Below are positions 23,481 to 34,256 of a stretch of 64,000 nucleotides of DNA, piece after piece. The translations under genes and the position numbers were made by a program. Positions within the stretch are counted from its first letter, which is position 1, and each line of letters begins with the position of its first letter. Location of the stretch: contig JALMQS010000187.1 of NCBI GenBank assembly GCA_024734495.1, positions 3,608,616 through 3,672,615 on the forward strand, in the 5' to 3' direction. The notes under the pieces are model-generated. The model saw nothing but the letters and a program-made list of their open reading frames with translations, did not search any database and was not told the origin of the DNA. The DNA comes from Forficula auricularia (lineage: Eukaryota; Arthropoda; Insecta; Dermaptera; Forficulidae).

Positions 23481-24633
23481 TACCATCAAAATGATCATCA
23501 ATGTATTCATCTATGTTTGTTTGTATGTATGTGTATGTATATTATCCTGACCTCGAAATAAAAACGATGATCCGAAAATACCAGTAATTGTAAGTTGAGA
23601 AATTATATTTAAGTGAGTGAATTATTAAAGATCATAATTTTTTTCACATAAATATTCGATAAGGTAGATAGATATATTGTTTGGGAATGTAACTTTCGAG
23701 GACAATGTAATAATAGATTGGAGTATAATTACTTAGAAGAAAGGATTATGTATCCTGGTAATTGTTTTCCCAGTGGCCCAAAGACGAATGGCTATGATTT
23801 GTGTTTGGAGTGCGTGATTGGATTAGAGTGAGAGGTGATCTCCTGGAATCCCGTTAACGAAAGGAAATGGCACTGACACTCAGTCCGACCACGACTTGTT
23901 CTTCTTGCAGATTCAAACGAGAGAGCTAAACGCTCGCTACTATTTATTATTCCAATCCAGTTGCTTTTCATTCAAAACGGAACCGAACTTGTTTTTTGTT
24001 TTTTAATATATTTTTAATTTATCATCTTTCTAATTCATAGATTGTATTCCATGTTTGATGAGGCGATTAAAAATAAATTTGATAATCATTAATAAAGATG
24101 GATGGAAACGGATATCCTCTGGAGTAAATTTAATTGAAATCTTTCTTATTTATTGAGCCAGTGATTCTAAAATTTGTTTCTAAATGCAAATGGCGTAACT
24201 AATCAAATTATCTAAATGAGTCGTTGGTTAAAAACGCGGTTTCTTTTAGAAAAAGAAAAAGTCTACATATAGGCTTGAATCACGATGTGGGTTAGAAAAA
24301 CACTTTCTTTGACAAAATAATAACAAACACACAATACAAAGCGTGATGTTTCAATTTTAGTAGAAAATGCATATTCACAACTTTAATTACACTTGATATA
24401 GGTATAGGCATTTGTTTAGTATGAGAAATCGACTTCAGGAAAATATCTAAATATGTAAATTATTTAATATCCATATCATTTAAATATTTTTTAATACAAA
24501 GTTTTTTAGCTATTTGTTTTTATAATTTAAATACTAAAGTAATTAACTATCTCTTTTTCTCTATGCCGGATACACTAAGCTCTTAGGAATATTGAAATTC
24601 AGATTTTTTTAATGATATTAGTGCAAAACTTAT
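23481..24633. other. Non-repetitive AT-rich stretch
   Basis: A short TATG microsatellite lies near 23517-23540. The segment 23755-23960 is GC-richer. It holds a 27-codon frame from ATG at 23749 with several cysteines, which ends at a TGA, and an acceptor-like TTCTTCTTGCAG near 23910. That is too little to call a gene. Confidence 0.3.
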
Positions 24634-24641
24634 GCATAACT

Positions 24642-24949
24642 CAGGGGTGGCCACCATGGCTCACCCCTCTCCAGTTTCATGAAAAGTACCCCCCCCCCCA
24701 TTTATCCAGTTCTAAAGAATTAGAAGAACTTCTTATTACCTTGTGTTGAAGTTATTATATAAGTAGTTTTTAAGGAATTTGGTGTTGGTACTTGGTGAAA
24801 CATTTTTTAAAAAATTATTGGATAAGACTTAACCGCATTTATTTTTAGCATAAAATGCTAAAATGCAACAGTTTTCAACCCCTACCCCCTCTCAGAAATT
24901 TCAATGACGCACTCGTCGTCTTAAACCCGCCCCCCTGTGGGCACCCCTA
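24642..24949. mobile_element. hAT-type MITE, 308 bp
   Basis: Starts CAGGGGTGGCCACCATGG and ends GTGGGCACCCCTA, imperfect inverted termini of hAT type. Flanks are GCATAACT on the left (24634-24641) and (A)CATAACT on the right (from 24950), a duplication matching at 7 of 8 bases. Contains a C run and CCCGCCCCCC near the right end. No ORF. Confidence 0.75.
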
Positions 24950-25847
24950 CATAACTTAAACATAGTCTGTATGACGGGGATTTAATAAAATTTAATTTAC
25001 TAAACAACAAAGATAATATGAATTAATCGAAATATTGTATCGCCGTTAAAACTCGATAATATTTTTCAGATCTAAAAGTTTCCCCTGATTTCAAACATAT
25101 ATTATAATATGTGTAAATCTGTATATAATGATTTTCTGGCTAAGCTGATTTGACCAAATTTATGAACTCTTCAATAAACATTTTTTATATGATATTTTCA
25201 TTATGTTGTTCTCTGTTCTCGCAAAAAATCATAAAAAAGGATTAAAAAAATTTGAATAGTAGGCAAACAGAAAAGTTTTATATGGTAAACAAACATCGTA
25301 AAAATTATATTTAAAGAGATATTAATTACTTTTAGAATAATATCAAGAGGGGACAATATTATTGTGGCATGTGCTCTGATGAAATAAATTCAAATATTCC
25401 CCCAATTTTATTCTTTTTGAATTAGCCTGAGATCATAAAATTACAGCCTGCTTTCTCGGTCGGATTAAAGAGAGTTCGTACTTTTCCTCCTTATATTATA
25501 GAATTATTAACAAAAAGGTATAATTTTATACACAAATTTTATATTTTTTATTTGTTTTGTTTGACGACGAATCAAATATTGATGTCCTTTACTTTTTAAA
25601 GTAGGAAGAATGTGGGCGCCAAATTAAAATATTTCGAAACCTTTCTCAATCTTCCAATAAATCTACTTTGTGAATGAACTTCTGAATGTTTTATATACGT
25701 GAATAAATATAATAAAAAACATCTTTTGAATTTAACAATCATTCAACATATAGAATATCCATATAAGGACATACCTGTTAAATCGAATCATTATTTATGA
25801 TATTTAGATTCCCCGAGAATTTAAAATGAGTTGATTGAGTAACTCAG
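24950..25847. other. AT-rich stretch, no gene seen
   Basis: No supportable gene or repeat boundary. Confidence 0.4.
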
Positions 25848-26325
25848 CTGTTTTTAGGGTTCTGTTAAAAAATAAAACGGAACGGTGTTAGTGTTAGCTC
25901 GTAAACTAAATAACATACAAACTTGAAATTTATAAATTACGTATATCTATTATGTATTCATTTTCCTCGAAATCAAAAGCTTCAATAATATTTTCGATTG
26001 ATTCGAGTTTTTTGTATGGTCGAAAAATAAAAAATATTTTATCTTCATGAAGTGTAAGGTATTCTGCAAATATCCTCTTAAGAAAAATGAATTTTTTTCT
26101 TAAATGTATTTTATTTTAAAATGACTGAGACTGAGAGAGCTACAACACAGTGGTCATTTTAAGATGATTTTAGTAAATTAAGAAGTTTCTTAACCTAAAA
26201 TTATTAAAAAATTCCTCAAATCCCTCATTAACTTTCTTATTAATTATAAATTAGAAAAATTTACTATATCTCAAGTATTTAGGAAAATATAAGGCACGGA
26301 ACACTCCGTATGTGGCCCAACTTGC
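25848..26325 (-). repeat. Dispersed CGGCCAAGTGCG-family repeat, decayed
   Basis: The left edge has TAGGGTTCTGTTAAAAAATA and ACGGAACGGTG. The right edge has CACGGAACACTCCGTATG followed by TGGCCCAACTT. Read on the minus strand this is the same order as the better copy at 44552-45015. It is a non-coding repeat common in arthropods. The class is not assigned. Confidence 0.5.
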
Positions 26326-26485
26326 ATTTTTAGTTTACTTATTAAAAATGTGATGAAATTTTGACAGAATTATTTGGAATACTGAAATAATAAAAATACC
26401 ACATTACTATCAACTGTTACTTAAATTCAAAAAAAAAAAACTCAATTTCGAACTTGGCTCGCATTCCCAATGATATTCCTTAGAG

Positions 26486-26826
26486 CAGAGTTCTTCAACC
26501 TGTGTTCCGCGGAACTGTAGGGTTCCACTCAAACGCTTTAGGGGTTTCGCGAGTCAATGTTAAAATTCGAACATTAACCCAGGTTCACAATTAGGGAGAT
26601 CTTTTCGTTTGAATAAATGCAAAATTATATCTTATTTAAAGTTTTTATAACAAAGACAGGTACGCACCTTGTTCATAATATGTAATATGTTATACGCCCC
26701 CCCCCAAAAAATAAATAAATAAATAAATAAAAAATCAAATCTGGGTGTGCTAATGAACGAAGGGTTCCATAAAAAAAATTTCTGAAAAAAAGGGTTCCGC
26801 GGGATGTCAAAGGTTGAAGAACACTG
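26486..26826. mobile_element. hAT-type MITE, 341 bp
   Basis: CAGAGTTCTTCAACCTGTG with GTTCCGCGGAACTGTAGGG at the left end, and GGGTTCCGCGGGATG with AGGTTGAAGAACACTG at the right end. The outer 15 bp are inverted repeats with one mismatch. Flanking 8-mers (CCTTAGAG and CCATATTG) do not match, so the insertion is old or a flank was altered. A short AAAT microsatellite is inside. Confidence 0.75.
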
Positions 26827-26929
26827 CCATATTGGGACAGTCACAATGAGAGTTAACTTTTTGCCTCACTGGGACTTAAAAAAAATTAATAATAAATAAA
26901 TAAAAAATACAACCATCCCAAAACGAATC

Positions 26930-27125
26930 ATTCGATTAAAATTTTAATATGATTTTTATTTAGGGTAAAATGAATAGGTATACATTTAGGTTGTAAATTT
27001 CAAATATGCATCTTATTTAGATTGCTGTATATACTAGCTAAAAAATGTTCATAAAAGACGGGCAGGCAAATACTGTATCGACACTGATAGGGTCCCAGGG
27101 TACTTTTGAACAGAACCTTAAAAAG
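26930..27125. repeat. Fragment of the CGGCCAAGTGCG-family repeat
   Basis: The ATTTTTATTTAGGGTAAAATG block, AGGTATACATTTAGG and the CTTATTTAGATTG block match 44.86-44.96 kb and 7.19-7.31 kb. GGGTCCCAGGGTACTTTTGA and CAGAACC near the end match the usual tail. It is a relic without coding content. Confidence 0.45.
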
Positions 27126-27196
27126 TAGAAAATGACGTGTTCAATAGGATTTAAAAAAATCTATTTAATGGAAAATCACTTAATAGGGTATTTAGA

Positions 27197-27685
27197 GTTT
27201 TTTTTTTTAATTCAATCGAATGCAAGAAGGGGTGCACCAGTAAAGATGCAGCCCCTATGGATCTCGAAAGACCCTTGCATTACCGAAGAGAAGAGAACGT
27301 TGATTAAGTGAGAGGGTGTAGACGTAGGTGTCTATGCACTCCGGTTTTGAAGGTTTGAAGATTATAGGTGCTGGGAAAAGATAGAGGCTGGAAGAGAGTT
27401 CCAGTTCCTTGAAGTCATGGGGATATATGTATTCGCGAATGAAGTGGTCCGGCACTTTTCTAATTTGACCGAGAGAGAGTGTTGGGAGTCGGCAAAACGC
27501 GTGCTACGTGCAAAGCATGCTTTGGGGGGAATTATTGATTTTATCTCATCAGAGCACCTGCCGTCATAGTATCTATAGAAAAGGGAAAGGGCAGAGACAT
27601 TTCTTCGATGAGCCAGCGAGTCGATGGAGTCTGTGAGGGTAGAATCGTCAATTAGCCTTTTGTACAGAGTCCTCAAATTATTTTC
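27197..27685 (-). pseudogene. 3' fragment of a jockey/CR1-like LINE ORF2
   Basis: On the minus strand it encodes SIDSLAHRRNVSALSLFYRY, then a DEIKSIIPP block, then IPMTSRNWNSLPASIF. This matches the C-terminal region of the LINE at 43.8-44.15 kb block by block. A frameshift near 27365 moves the last segment (the NLQTFKTGVHRHL part) into another frame. A 3' UTR with AGGGGCTGCATC follows, and the poly(A) is seen as T's at 27197-27208. It is strongly 5'-truncated and diverged from the 44-kb copy. Confidence 0.8.
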
Positions 27686-28351
27686 ACCTTTGACTATTGG
27701 ATTATTTGTGGTTCAACAAACTCTGACTATAAGGTGAATTTCAAGTTTTAATCAGACAGGTGGATAACCAAATCTTATCAATGGGGTTCTGTTTTTTACT
27801 ATGAACTCTAAAAATATATTTAAAAAGAATAAAGTATAAACTTGATTGTAATATGTACTTTCTGACGAATATCCGCTTTAAGCGTTACCTGTTTGAATTA
27901 AAAATTAAAATTTCTCTAATAAAATTCTGAGAAAAATTATTAGTAAATAAGATAGTATGTAATTACGTCACTAACTGAATTCATTCAATGATTATTTAAG
28001 AAGACCATTTAAAAACCTGAGAAGAATTTCAAGTATGACCCTATTTATTCAGTGTCTTAATAAGGATACCCATGAATATTTATGAATGCATATTGAAGAA
28101 ATAAATAAAGATGAAGTTTAAATGCACCATTAAGATTAGTTTGTTATGTGAACTATTGACAAAGATTATTCACTTATACATAAAGAGAAAAATTGCGATG
28201 AGTCTTAATAAGACCAATTGTTGGAATTAGACTGTTTATGTATATTTAAATATTTATGTAGTGTATGTATGACAAACATGTTTTACATATATAACTTATT
28301 TTATTTTTTGTGAAACAACCTTCCTTTATGAATGTATGACACCTAGAAAGC
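27686..28351. other. AT-rich stretch, no gene seen
   Basis: No supportable gene. Confidence 0.4.
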
Positions 28352-28402
28352 GCCTGGACTCATAAGATTTCGGAAGTTAAGTAACGTAGTTCAGTCAGTT
28401 TT
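28352..28402 (+). repeat. Possible 5S-rRNA-derived relic
   Basis: The run GATTTCGGAAGTTAAGTAAC with CGTAGTTCAGTCAG resembles the conserved internal-promoter region of 5S rRNA (GATCACCGAAGTTAAGCAAC in many animals). Only about 45 bases align, and the rest of a 5S gene is absent. It could be a relic of a 5S-derived SINE, a 5S pseudogene, or chance. Confidence 0.35.
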
Positions 28403-28715
28403 TAAATAAGTTATCTTCAAAGGTTACAAAGATAGGATAGTTTATCTGTGGTTTACCTCGAAGCTATGCAAGTCTCTTCTATACATAGAACCGGACTTGA
28501 AAACATTGCTTTAGTGATATACTCGACGTTTAGAGAGTAAGATATGACCTTCCGCACTAATCCAATTCATCTATGGAATTTTATTTTAATTCGTGATTAT
28601 TAATAAGTTCAATTGTCTTTCTATGCTTCTCCTAAGGAAGAAAAAGATTTTAAACACTGCTGTAGAGAGAGGAAGAAAGCATTTTATTTGTTTCCTTCAT
28701 TGATCTCTTGAAACC

Positions 28716-28748
28716 CTGAAGAAGGAGGGAAGAATCCTCAGAAACGTC
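28716..28748 (+). ncRNA. Degenerate hammerhead-like motif (GAAACGTC type)
   Basis: CTGAAGA at 28716-28722, two bases, GAGG (28725-28728) pairing with CCTC (28736-28739), one A, then GAAAC and GTC. The core fits CTGANGA, but there are extra unpaired bases on both sides of stem II and no room for a stem III loop. Such one-base-pair stem III forms are known from Penelope-like elements, where they are thought to act as dimers. The following AATAAATTACACCTTAG tail fits such an element. Activity is doubtful. Confidence 0.4.
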
Positions 28749-29057
28749 GGTTTGAAGTGATACGGAGAGGGAATCCAATAAATTACACCTTAGTTGGACA
28801 TGTGTTAATTTTTTCTTTTCTCACTACCCCTGGGCTGCCTTCCATTAATTTCAATTAAAAATTCTACCAGTCTGTCTCTCTCCAGAGAAAATTTCGTGCA
28901 AATAAACTTTTAATTAATCTTTCGAGTTTGTTTCCGAGTCGTCAGATATCAAGAAAATTCCAAATAGCCGTCAGGTGAGCTCACGACTTGATATACTAGC
29001 TAGCTCTTGTAAAATAATTCATAATTATGCGTCGTCCACTACATCATTGGATTATTA
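28749..29057. other. Spacer
   Basis: No gene seen. The first ~60 bases may be the tail of the hammerhead-like element. Confidence 0.35.
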
Positions 29058-29675
29058 TCTATATATATAAAATTAAGGTTTTGTCTGTACATTGCTCTAA
29101 ATCACGCCAAATTTTGGTTGCACACGTTTCAAGCAAAGTTATGAACGAAAACACCCTCAACAAAATTCCTGTCTGTCTGTCTGTCTGCGTGTCTGTCTGT
29201 ATGTCTGCATGTTTCCGTCGTTTCCGAAAAGTTGCTCACGATTCACGTAAAAACGGCTGAAGGGATTATTATGAAATTTCTTATTTACATCAGATGTCTT
29301 CTAACTTACGTTTTCAGCTATATAACGTTTTGATATATTGACCCCAAAAGGGGGTTTGGGGGGGGGGAGCGCACGATTGAAAATTATCAAATAACTCCTA
29401 AACTATTAACTCTACGGCAAATTTTATTTTAAGCAAAGTTGTAGGGGATGTGATTTCTGACAACTTTTATTTACGGTTTGTGGTACGGGTGTGGGGTACG
29501 GGGTGGTGGTGTGGGGGTGGAGGTTGGGCACAGGTGCATGGTGCGGGGGTGGGGGTTCTGGGTGGGTTTCGGGGTGATGTGGTGGGTGGGAGTGGGGTGT
29601 GAGGGTGGAGTTCGTGGGTTAGGGGTCCAGGGGGCGGGCGCCGAAGGCGGCGCCGAAGGCGGGCCTTGCAGCTAG
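29058..29675 (+). mobile_element. Non-autonomous Helitron-like element, 618 bp
   Basis: The 5' end TCTATATATATAAAATTAAG follows an A, and the 3' end CTAG precedes a T, consistent with insertion between A and T. Just before the 3' end a GC-rich inverted segment (GGCGGGCGCCGAAGGCGGCG) could form the terminal hairpin. Internal CTGTCTGTCTG repeats (about 29170-29205) and ACGGCTGAAGGGATTATTAT are typical of insect members of this type. No Rep/helicase ORF, so it would be mobilised in trans. Confidence 0.65.
29475..29645 (+). repeat. Strongly G-rich, C-poor segment
   Basis: The plus strand is a run of GGGTGTGGGGTACGGGGTGG-type sequence for about 165 bases, with many GGG tracts separated by short spacers. 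Such a strand could form G-quadruplexes. It lies in the 3' half of the Helitron-like element. ORFs on both strands here arise only from composition. Confidence 0.7.
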
Positions 29676-30898
29676 TTTCTAATATAATTTTAGACATAGA
29701 GTATTTCACTTAATTAGAACATTGTTTTAATTTAGTAATAGAACTTTCAAATCAAAAATATTTAATTTTTCATTTTCGTGAAAAATTGAGAATTCGATGT
29801 TTCTTTCAATCATTCAGGTACCTTGAATTCAAAAAGACTATATATATTTAATTATTTGCATTGAATTGCTTTGAAAGCTTATATTTTAATTTTTTACTAA
29901 AAAATTATTTCATATGTGTTTATCGATGATAGATTGAGAGTATAATTCTTTGTCATGTGTTATTAATTTGCAATTTTTATAACATATTTCAACTCTATAG
30001 TATAATAGACTTTGCATGCAATTTTATTATTATTAAAAGTATTAAAATAGCTAGCTTGTGTTAAGGAGAAGTAGATGCTATTGATTACTTGATTAATAGA
30101 AAATTCTTTATTTCGTGTCTGAGCTTGTTTCAATGTCTACAATGGAATTGGACTTGTCTCGACATGTATCCGGGATTCTTATAAAAGCGCCCATTCTTAT
30201 ATTTCGCACCTTTTTCTTTCTATATCAGAGCGAGACATTCTACCCAATTGTATTTCAGAGAATTTATTATTTTTTTAATTTTTATCTTTAATTGTTTTTA
30301 AAATAAATATTTTCAATAAAATAAGGGAATTATTTTTTTTCGAAATTTCAGTAGATTCTTTTCATTTGCTTTTAAGGAAAGAAAAAATTTATCGAATACA
30401 TTTTTTCATTAAATAATTATATACAATGAATTTATTTTTATTAGGTAGATTTTTTAATCAAATAAATAAGAATTAACAGATATTTATTATGGGGTGTTCA
30501 TTTTAGAAAATCAATTCATACGAAATTTGTTTTTAATAAAATTAATTATTTATTTTTTCTAATAAAATTTCCTCGGTAGGCTTTGTAAGCTAAAGCCTGC
30601 TGGGCGTGTTTAATTTGATAATAAAATTTCCAAATCAAAATGATATAATTTTTTATTTTCGTAAAAAAATTGGAATTCGATTTTTTTTTCCAATTTTTCA
30701 AGTACCTTAAATCCAAAAAAATTGAAAATCTCTATCTATATATATCTGCGTGTGTGATCAAATAATATACAGAATTTCTGGAACTAATACGAACTGAACG
30801 ATTCTGTGTTCTTAACTAGTGATTCATTTATGAAAAAATTCCATCTATTTTTCAAAAAAAAAGATGCTCAATTCTTAGGATTTATTATAAAACTAAAT
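29676..30898. other. AT-rich stretch with a repeated module
   Basis: A module at about 29715-29845 (TTTCAAATCAAAAATATTTA, then GAATTCGATGTTTCTTTC) recurs in similar form at 30605-30735. So the Helitron-like element sits beside an older dispersed repeat. No gene seen. Confidence 0.4.
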
Positions 30899-31433
30899 CA
30901 GGTCTATTCTCTAAAAACAGACGTTAAAATTTAACATCTTAATTTGAGTGTTAAAAAGTAAAGTAATTACACTAACGTTAAAAATGCTATTCTCTAAGCC
31001 AAGTTTTAACAGCAACGTTAACATTTTAATTTTTAACACGAGATGTTAACGATACATATGAAGATAGCTACGTTTTCTGCTTGTTCAAGTTTTTTTCCAT
31101 GTTTTTACACTCCTCGATAGCTCGTGATAGTTTGATTTGTTAAAAATACCCACATAGCTAGTCTAGTTAGCAATTCAATTTTTTTTGGCCTCATCTAATT
31201 AATGATAATTCTGTTTTTTCTATCTATTATTTTTAAATATTTAAATATATTTTGTATAATAATATATACCCTCTGACATGGCTTTAATTTTTAACACTTT
31301 TGGCTAAATATTAACGCTTTGGAGTTAAAGTTTTTGCTTACAGAATAGCAATTTTAGGCAAGGAGGTGTTAAAATGAATTAACGCTGAATTCGGATGTTA
31401 AAAGTTAACGTTTTTGCTTAGAGAATAGACCTG
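30899..31433. mobile_element. Inverted-repeat DNA element, 535 bp
   Basis: Starts CAGGTCTATTCTCTAA and ends with the exact reverse complement TTAGAGAATAGACCTG. Pairing continues inward for about 40 bases with small gaps (ACGTTAAAA, TTAACATC). A second inner pair (TGCTATTCTCTAAGC and GCTTACAGAATAGCA) repeats the terminal motif. No ORF and no convincing target duplication. Confidence 0.75.
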
Positions 31434-31944
31434 AATATGTTTTAATTATCAGAATGTTTTGAGGAGTGTAATTCTAAGATAAAATTATTGTTTTGTAATA
31501 AATTAGTGGTAAATCAAAATTAGGTTGCGTGGTCACCATCCAGTAATTTCAGAAAATAAAGGGAAATTTTATCTGTCTATTGTTGAAAAAAGTTGCCAAA
31601 AAAATTTCCGTACTTTGGTAAGATTTATGTGTATGTCGAATTGAAAGAATTGCATTGTTTGGGTAGGAGCGGTTTTTGAAAGAGCCGTGCATAGGATTAG
31701 CCCAGTTGGAGATCTCCAAGGACGCCTCGCTAAAGACGCCCATGCTTCTTGGCTTGGTGCTTTTCATGTGGCCAGGCCTACGAACATTCCTGAAATGGGC
31801 CGCTGCTCAAGGCTGCTTAGCTGCTAGCCACCTAGCGTTTCGCTATTTCACAATGCATCATCATGCCCTTTGACACTTTTGCTTACTGTCATCTCTCAAC
31901 TCTTTTCCTATTAGAGAGAAACGGTTATATCAAAAAAATAATTT
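31434..31944. other. Unassigned stretch with a GC-richer centre
   Basis: 31675-31870 is GC-richer and open on the plus strand for 65 codons (31676-31873), ending near a CATCATCATGCC run. I recognise no domain, and an overlapping antisense frame is also open. I see no splice structure, so I leave it uncalled. Confidence 0.3.
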
Positions 31945-32646
31945 TTAGAAAAAAAATAAAACCGACTTCAAAAAAATTAAATGCAACAAATAAAATAATA
32001 AAAGTCAAAAATAAAATAAAATGCACTAAAAGGTATAAAATAATTATCTAATTTAGTTGCAACTAAACGATGAAATATTTAGATGAAATCACTTTTTGAA
32101 GTCGGTGCCAAACATATACATTTTATGAATCAAACTCGACGGATTTTAATTAGTACGATTGGCGGGTACGCTCGCTTATATAGTTTGTTTAGCACCGACT
32201 TCAAAAAATGATTTCATCTAACAATTTCATCGTTTAGTTGTAACTAAATTAGATAATTATTTTATACCTTTTAGTGCATTTTATTTTACTAGTATTTTTG
32301 AGTTTTATTATTTTATTTGTTGCATTTAATTTTTTTTGAAGTCGGTTTTATTTTTTTTCTAAAAATTATTTTTATTTTTCTCTTTTTAGTGATGTTATTA
32401 ATAGTGACTTAATATAATACCTTGCATGCATCTCTTAAGAGAAAGGGTCGACCGAATGGATCAGAAAATGATAATAAAATTAAATTCATAAACATAGAAA
32501 TTCTCTAGAAACGTTTGCGGGTTTAAAATGAACGTTTTAAGTTTGATTTTTTTTATAAATGATTTTATTTATTATAATTTCGATTATATGCTCATAAGAT
32601 TTGGATATTTACGTTAATTCGTCATTAATCATATCATCAGAACTTG
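31945..32646. mobile_element. GAAGTCGGT palindromic element, copy B (left part)
   Basis: Same architecture as copy A: AAAACCGACTTCAAAAAAA, about 160-bp arms, a loop, then the tail with CTCTTTTTAGTGATG and CATATCATCAGAACTT. The loop (32115-32190) is in the opposite orientation relative to the tail compared with copies A and C (here GGCGGGTACGCTCGCTTATA). The tail is interrupted at AGAACTTG by the LTR retroelement and resumes at 37913 (CTTGACCAAATTAATAAGG). Confidence 0.8.
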
Positions 32647-33904
32647 CAATGGTCCTGTGGATTGAACCATAATTTATTTTTATTAATTAATTAAATTCTT
32701 ATTTTTATTCATCATTAAGTCTAATTGAGGCAATCAATTGATCATCAAACAAGGGAGACTTATGAGTTCTGGGAAGGCGTAGCAATGACCGGTGATTAAC
32801 AACATAGAAGACCATTGACATGAGCAAGTTCGGCAGTCAGTCATTGTCAGGAGAGAGAGTGAGCATCTACTGGTATCAAGTGCTCAGAATATATCTACAC
32901 AAAATACTGTTATACTCAAGTTCCGCTAGTCATTGTCATGAGAGAGAGTGAGCATCTACTGCTATCAAGTGCTCAGAAATATCTACACAAACACTGTTAT
33001 ATTCAAGTTCCGCAAGTTAGTCATTGTCAGGAGAGAGAGTGAGCATCTACTGCTATCAAGTGCTCAGAATATATCTACACAAATACTGTAATATTCAAGT
33101 TCCGCAAGTCATTGACATGACATGAGTGAGGCGAATTGACAATACACATTCTATTATTATTACCACAGCGAGAGAGCCAAAAGCTGCAACTTCTCCTGAT
33201 ATATATATATATGTTCTATATTCCTTTCTTCATCGAGTAACCTTCGTCATCTAAGGCCCAGTATTAATGGTACACGTTCGTCGCTAATACCAGGACTTCC
33301 GGCATACAAGGCGCATACCGCTGATATATATATAATTATCTACATTGAGACCCGAGAAGCACACCTTCGAAGTCGGCGCTCAAACCCATTATATATATAT
33401 TATTCTCACCGGCCGTTCTTCAGCAGCGACGAGTCTATCAATAATCCCGCTGGACCCAAACGAGTTTGCCGTGTACGACACTCTCTACCTCACCTCAACT
33501 AATTGTACTGCTAAGGAATAAAACTATATCATTGTCTATTATAACCGCTGGTCTGTATAACATTATTTATAGCATTAGTACCAGGAAGCCCATTTCCCTA
33601 CATCCTTCACTCATCACCTCAAATTTCATTCTCCATTCTAGGGACGTGCCACTTGGATCAGACACTGAGGGACACACCCACCCCATCAATAAATAGCGAA
33701 GCAGATTAATTTAACAATAACGTAATAAAATAAAGCCCAATTTCCCTTCGTACATAAGTTACATTCACCCCCCCTTGCCCCTTAATAACCCCCCACCCCC
33801 TCGTGTGGTGTTCGTAAGCTGGGATTCCCTCGTACATAAGTTACATCCACTCCCCTTGCCCCTTAATAACCCCCCACCCCCTCGTGTGGTGTTCGTATGC
33901 TGGG
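32645..33904 (+). repeat. 5' long terminal repeat
   Basis: Starts (TG)CAATGGTCCTGTGG. Contains three ~93-bp tandem units at about 32838-33112 (each with GAGAGAGTGAGCATCTACTG and TCAAGTGCTCAGAA) and several TATATATATA runs. It ends with two near-identical ~95-bp C-rich units (CCCCTTAATAACCCCCCACC). The 76-codon frame at 33466-33696 lies wholly in the LTR and is duplicated in the 3' LTR. I treat it as incidental. Confidence 0.85.
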
Positions 33905-34256
33905 ATTGAATAGGCCGCAAAGTAGCAGGTATTCTACTGATCCAGGTGACAATCCTTATTCATCTTCAAAAAGTCCTTTCATCTCACAATTTCCTGGTAC
34001 ACATAATTCTGAAAATATTTGAAAATATCTACGTTTGCCCAGAGATTAGCAGGTTCCTTTGTTTAAAAAAAAATTTTTATTATATTGAAAAAGAAAAATT
34101 TACAACAAAAAATTTATTCTATATTTATATTTGCCTGAATTAAAAATAAGTAAATAACCAAGGGCCATTGACACTTCCATCTACTAATTATCATTTTAAA
34201 TTCAAATATTTATTTACTTTTGCCTATTGTTTTTCTTCTTTCGAGTCTTATTATCG

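Noticed and set aside
23749..23832. Small Cys-containing ORF beginning MYPGNCF
   Set aside because: Only 27 codons, ends in a stop, no splice donor in frame and no family recognised.
26486..26826. 8-bp target duplication for this hAT MITE
   Set aside because: Flanking 8-mers CCTTAGAG and CCATATTG do not match.
29467..29709. Pro- and Gly-rich ORFs on both strands
   Set aside because: Produced by the G-rich tract of the Helitron-like element.
33466..33696. 76-codon ORF repeated identically at 37482-37712
   Set aside because: Its duplication is explained by the two LTRs. The frame lies inside LTR sequence with no recognised domain.
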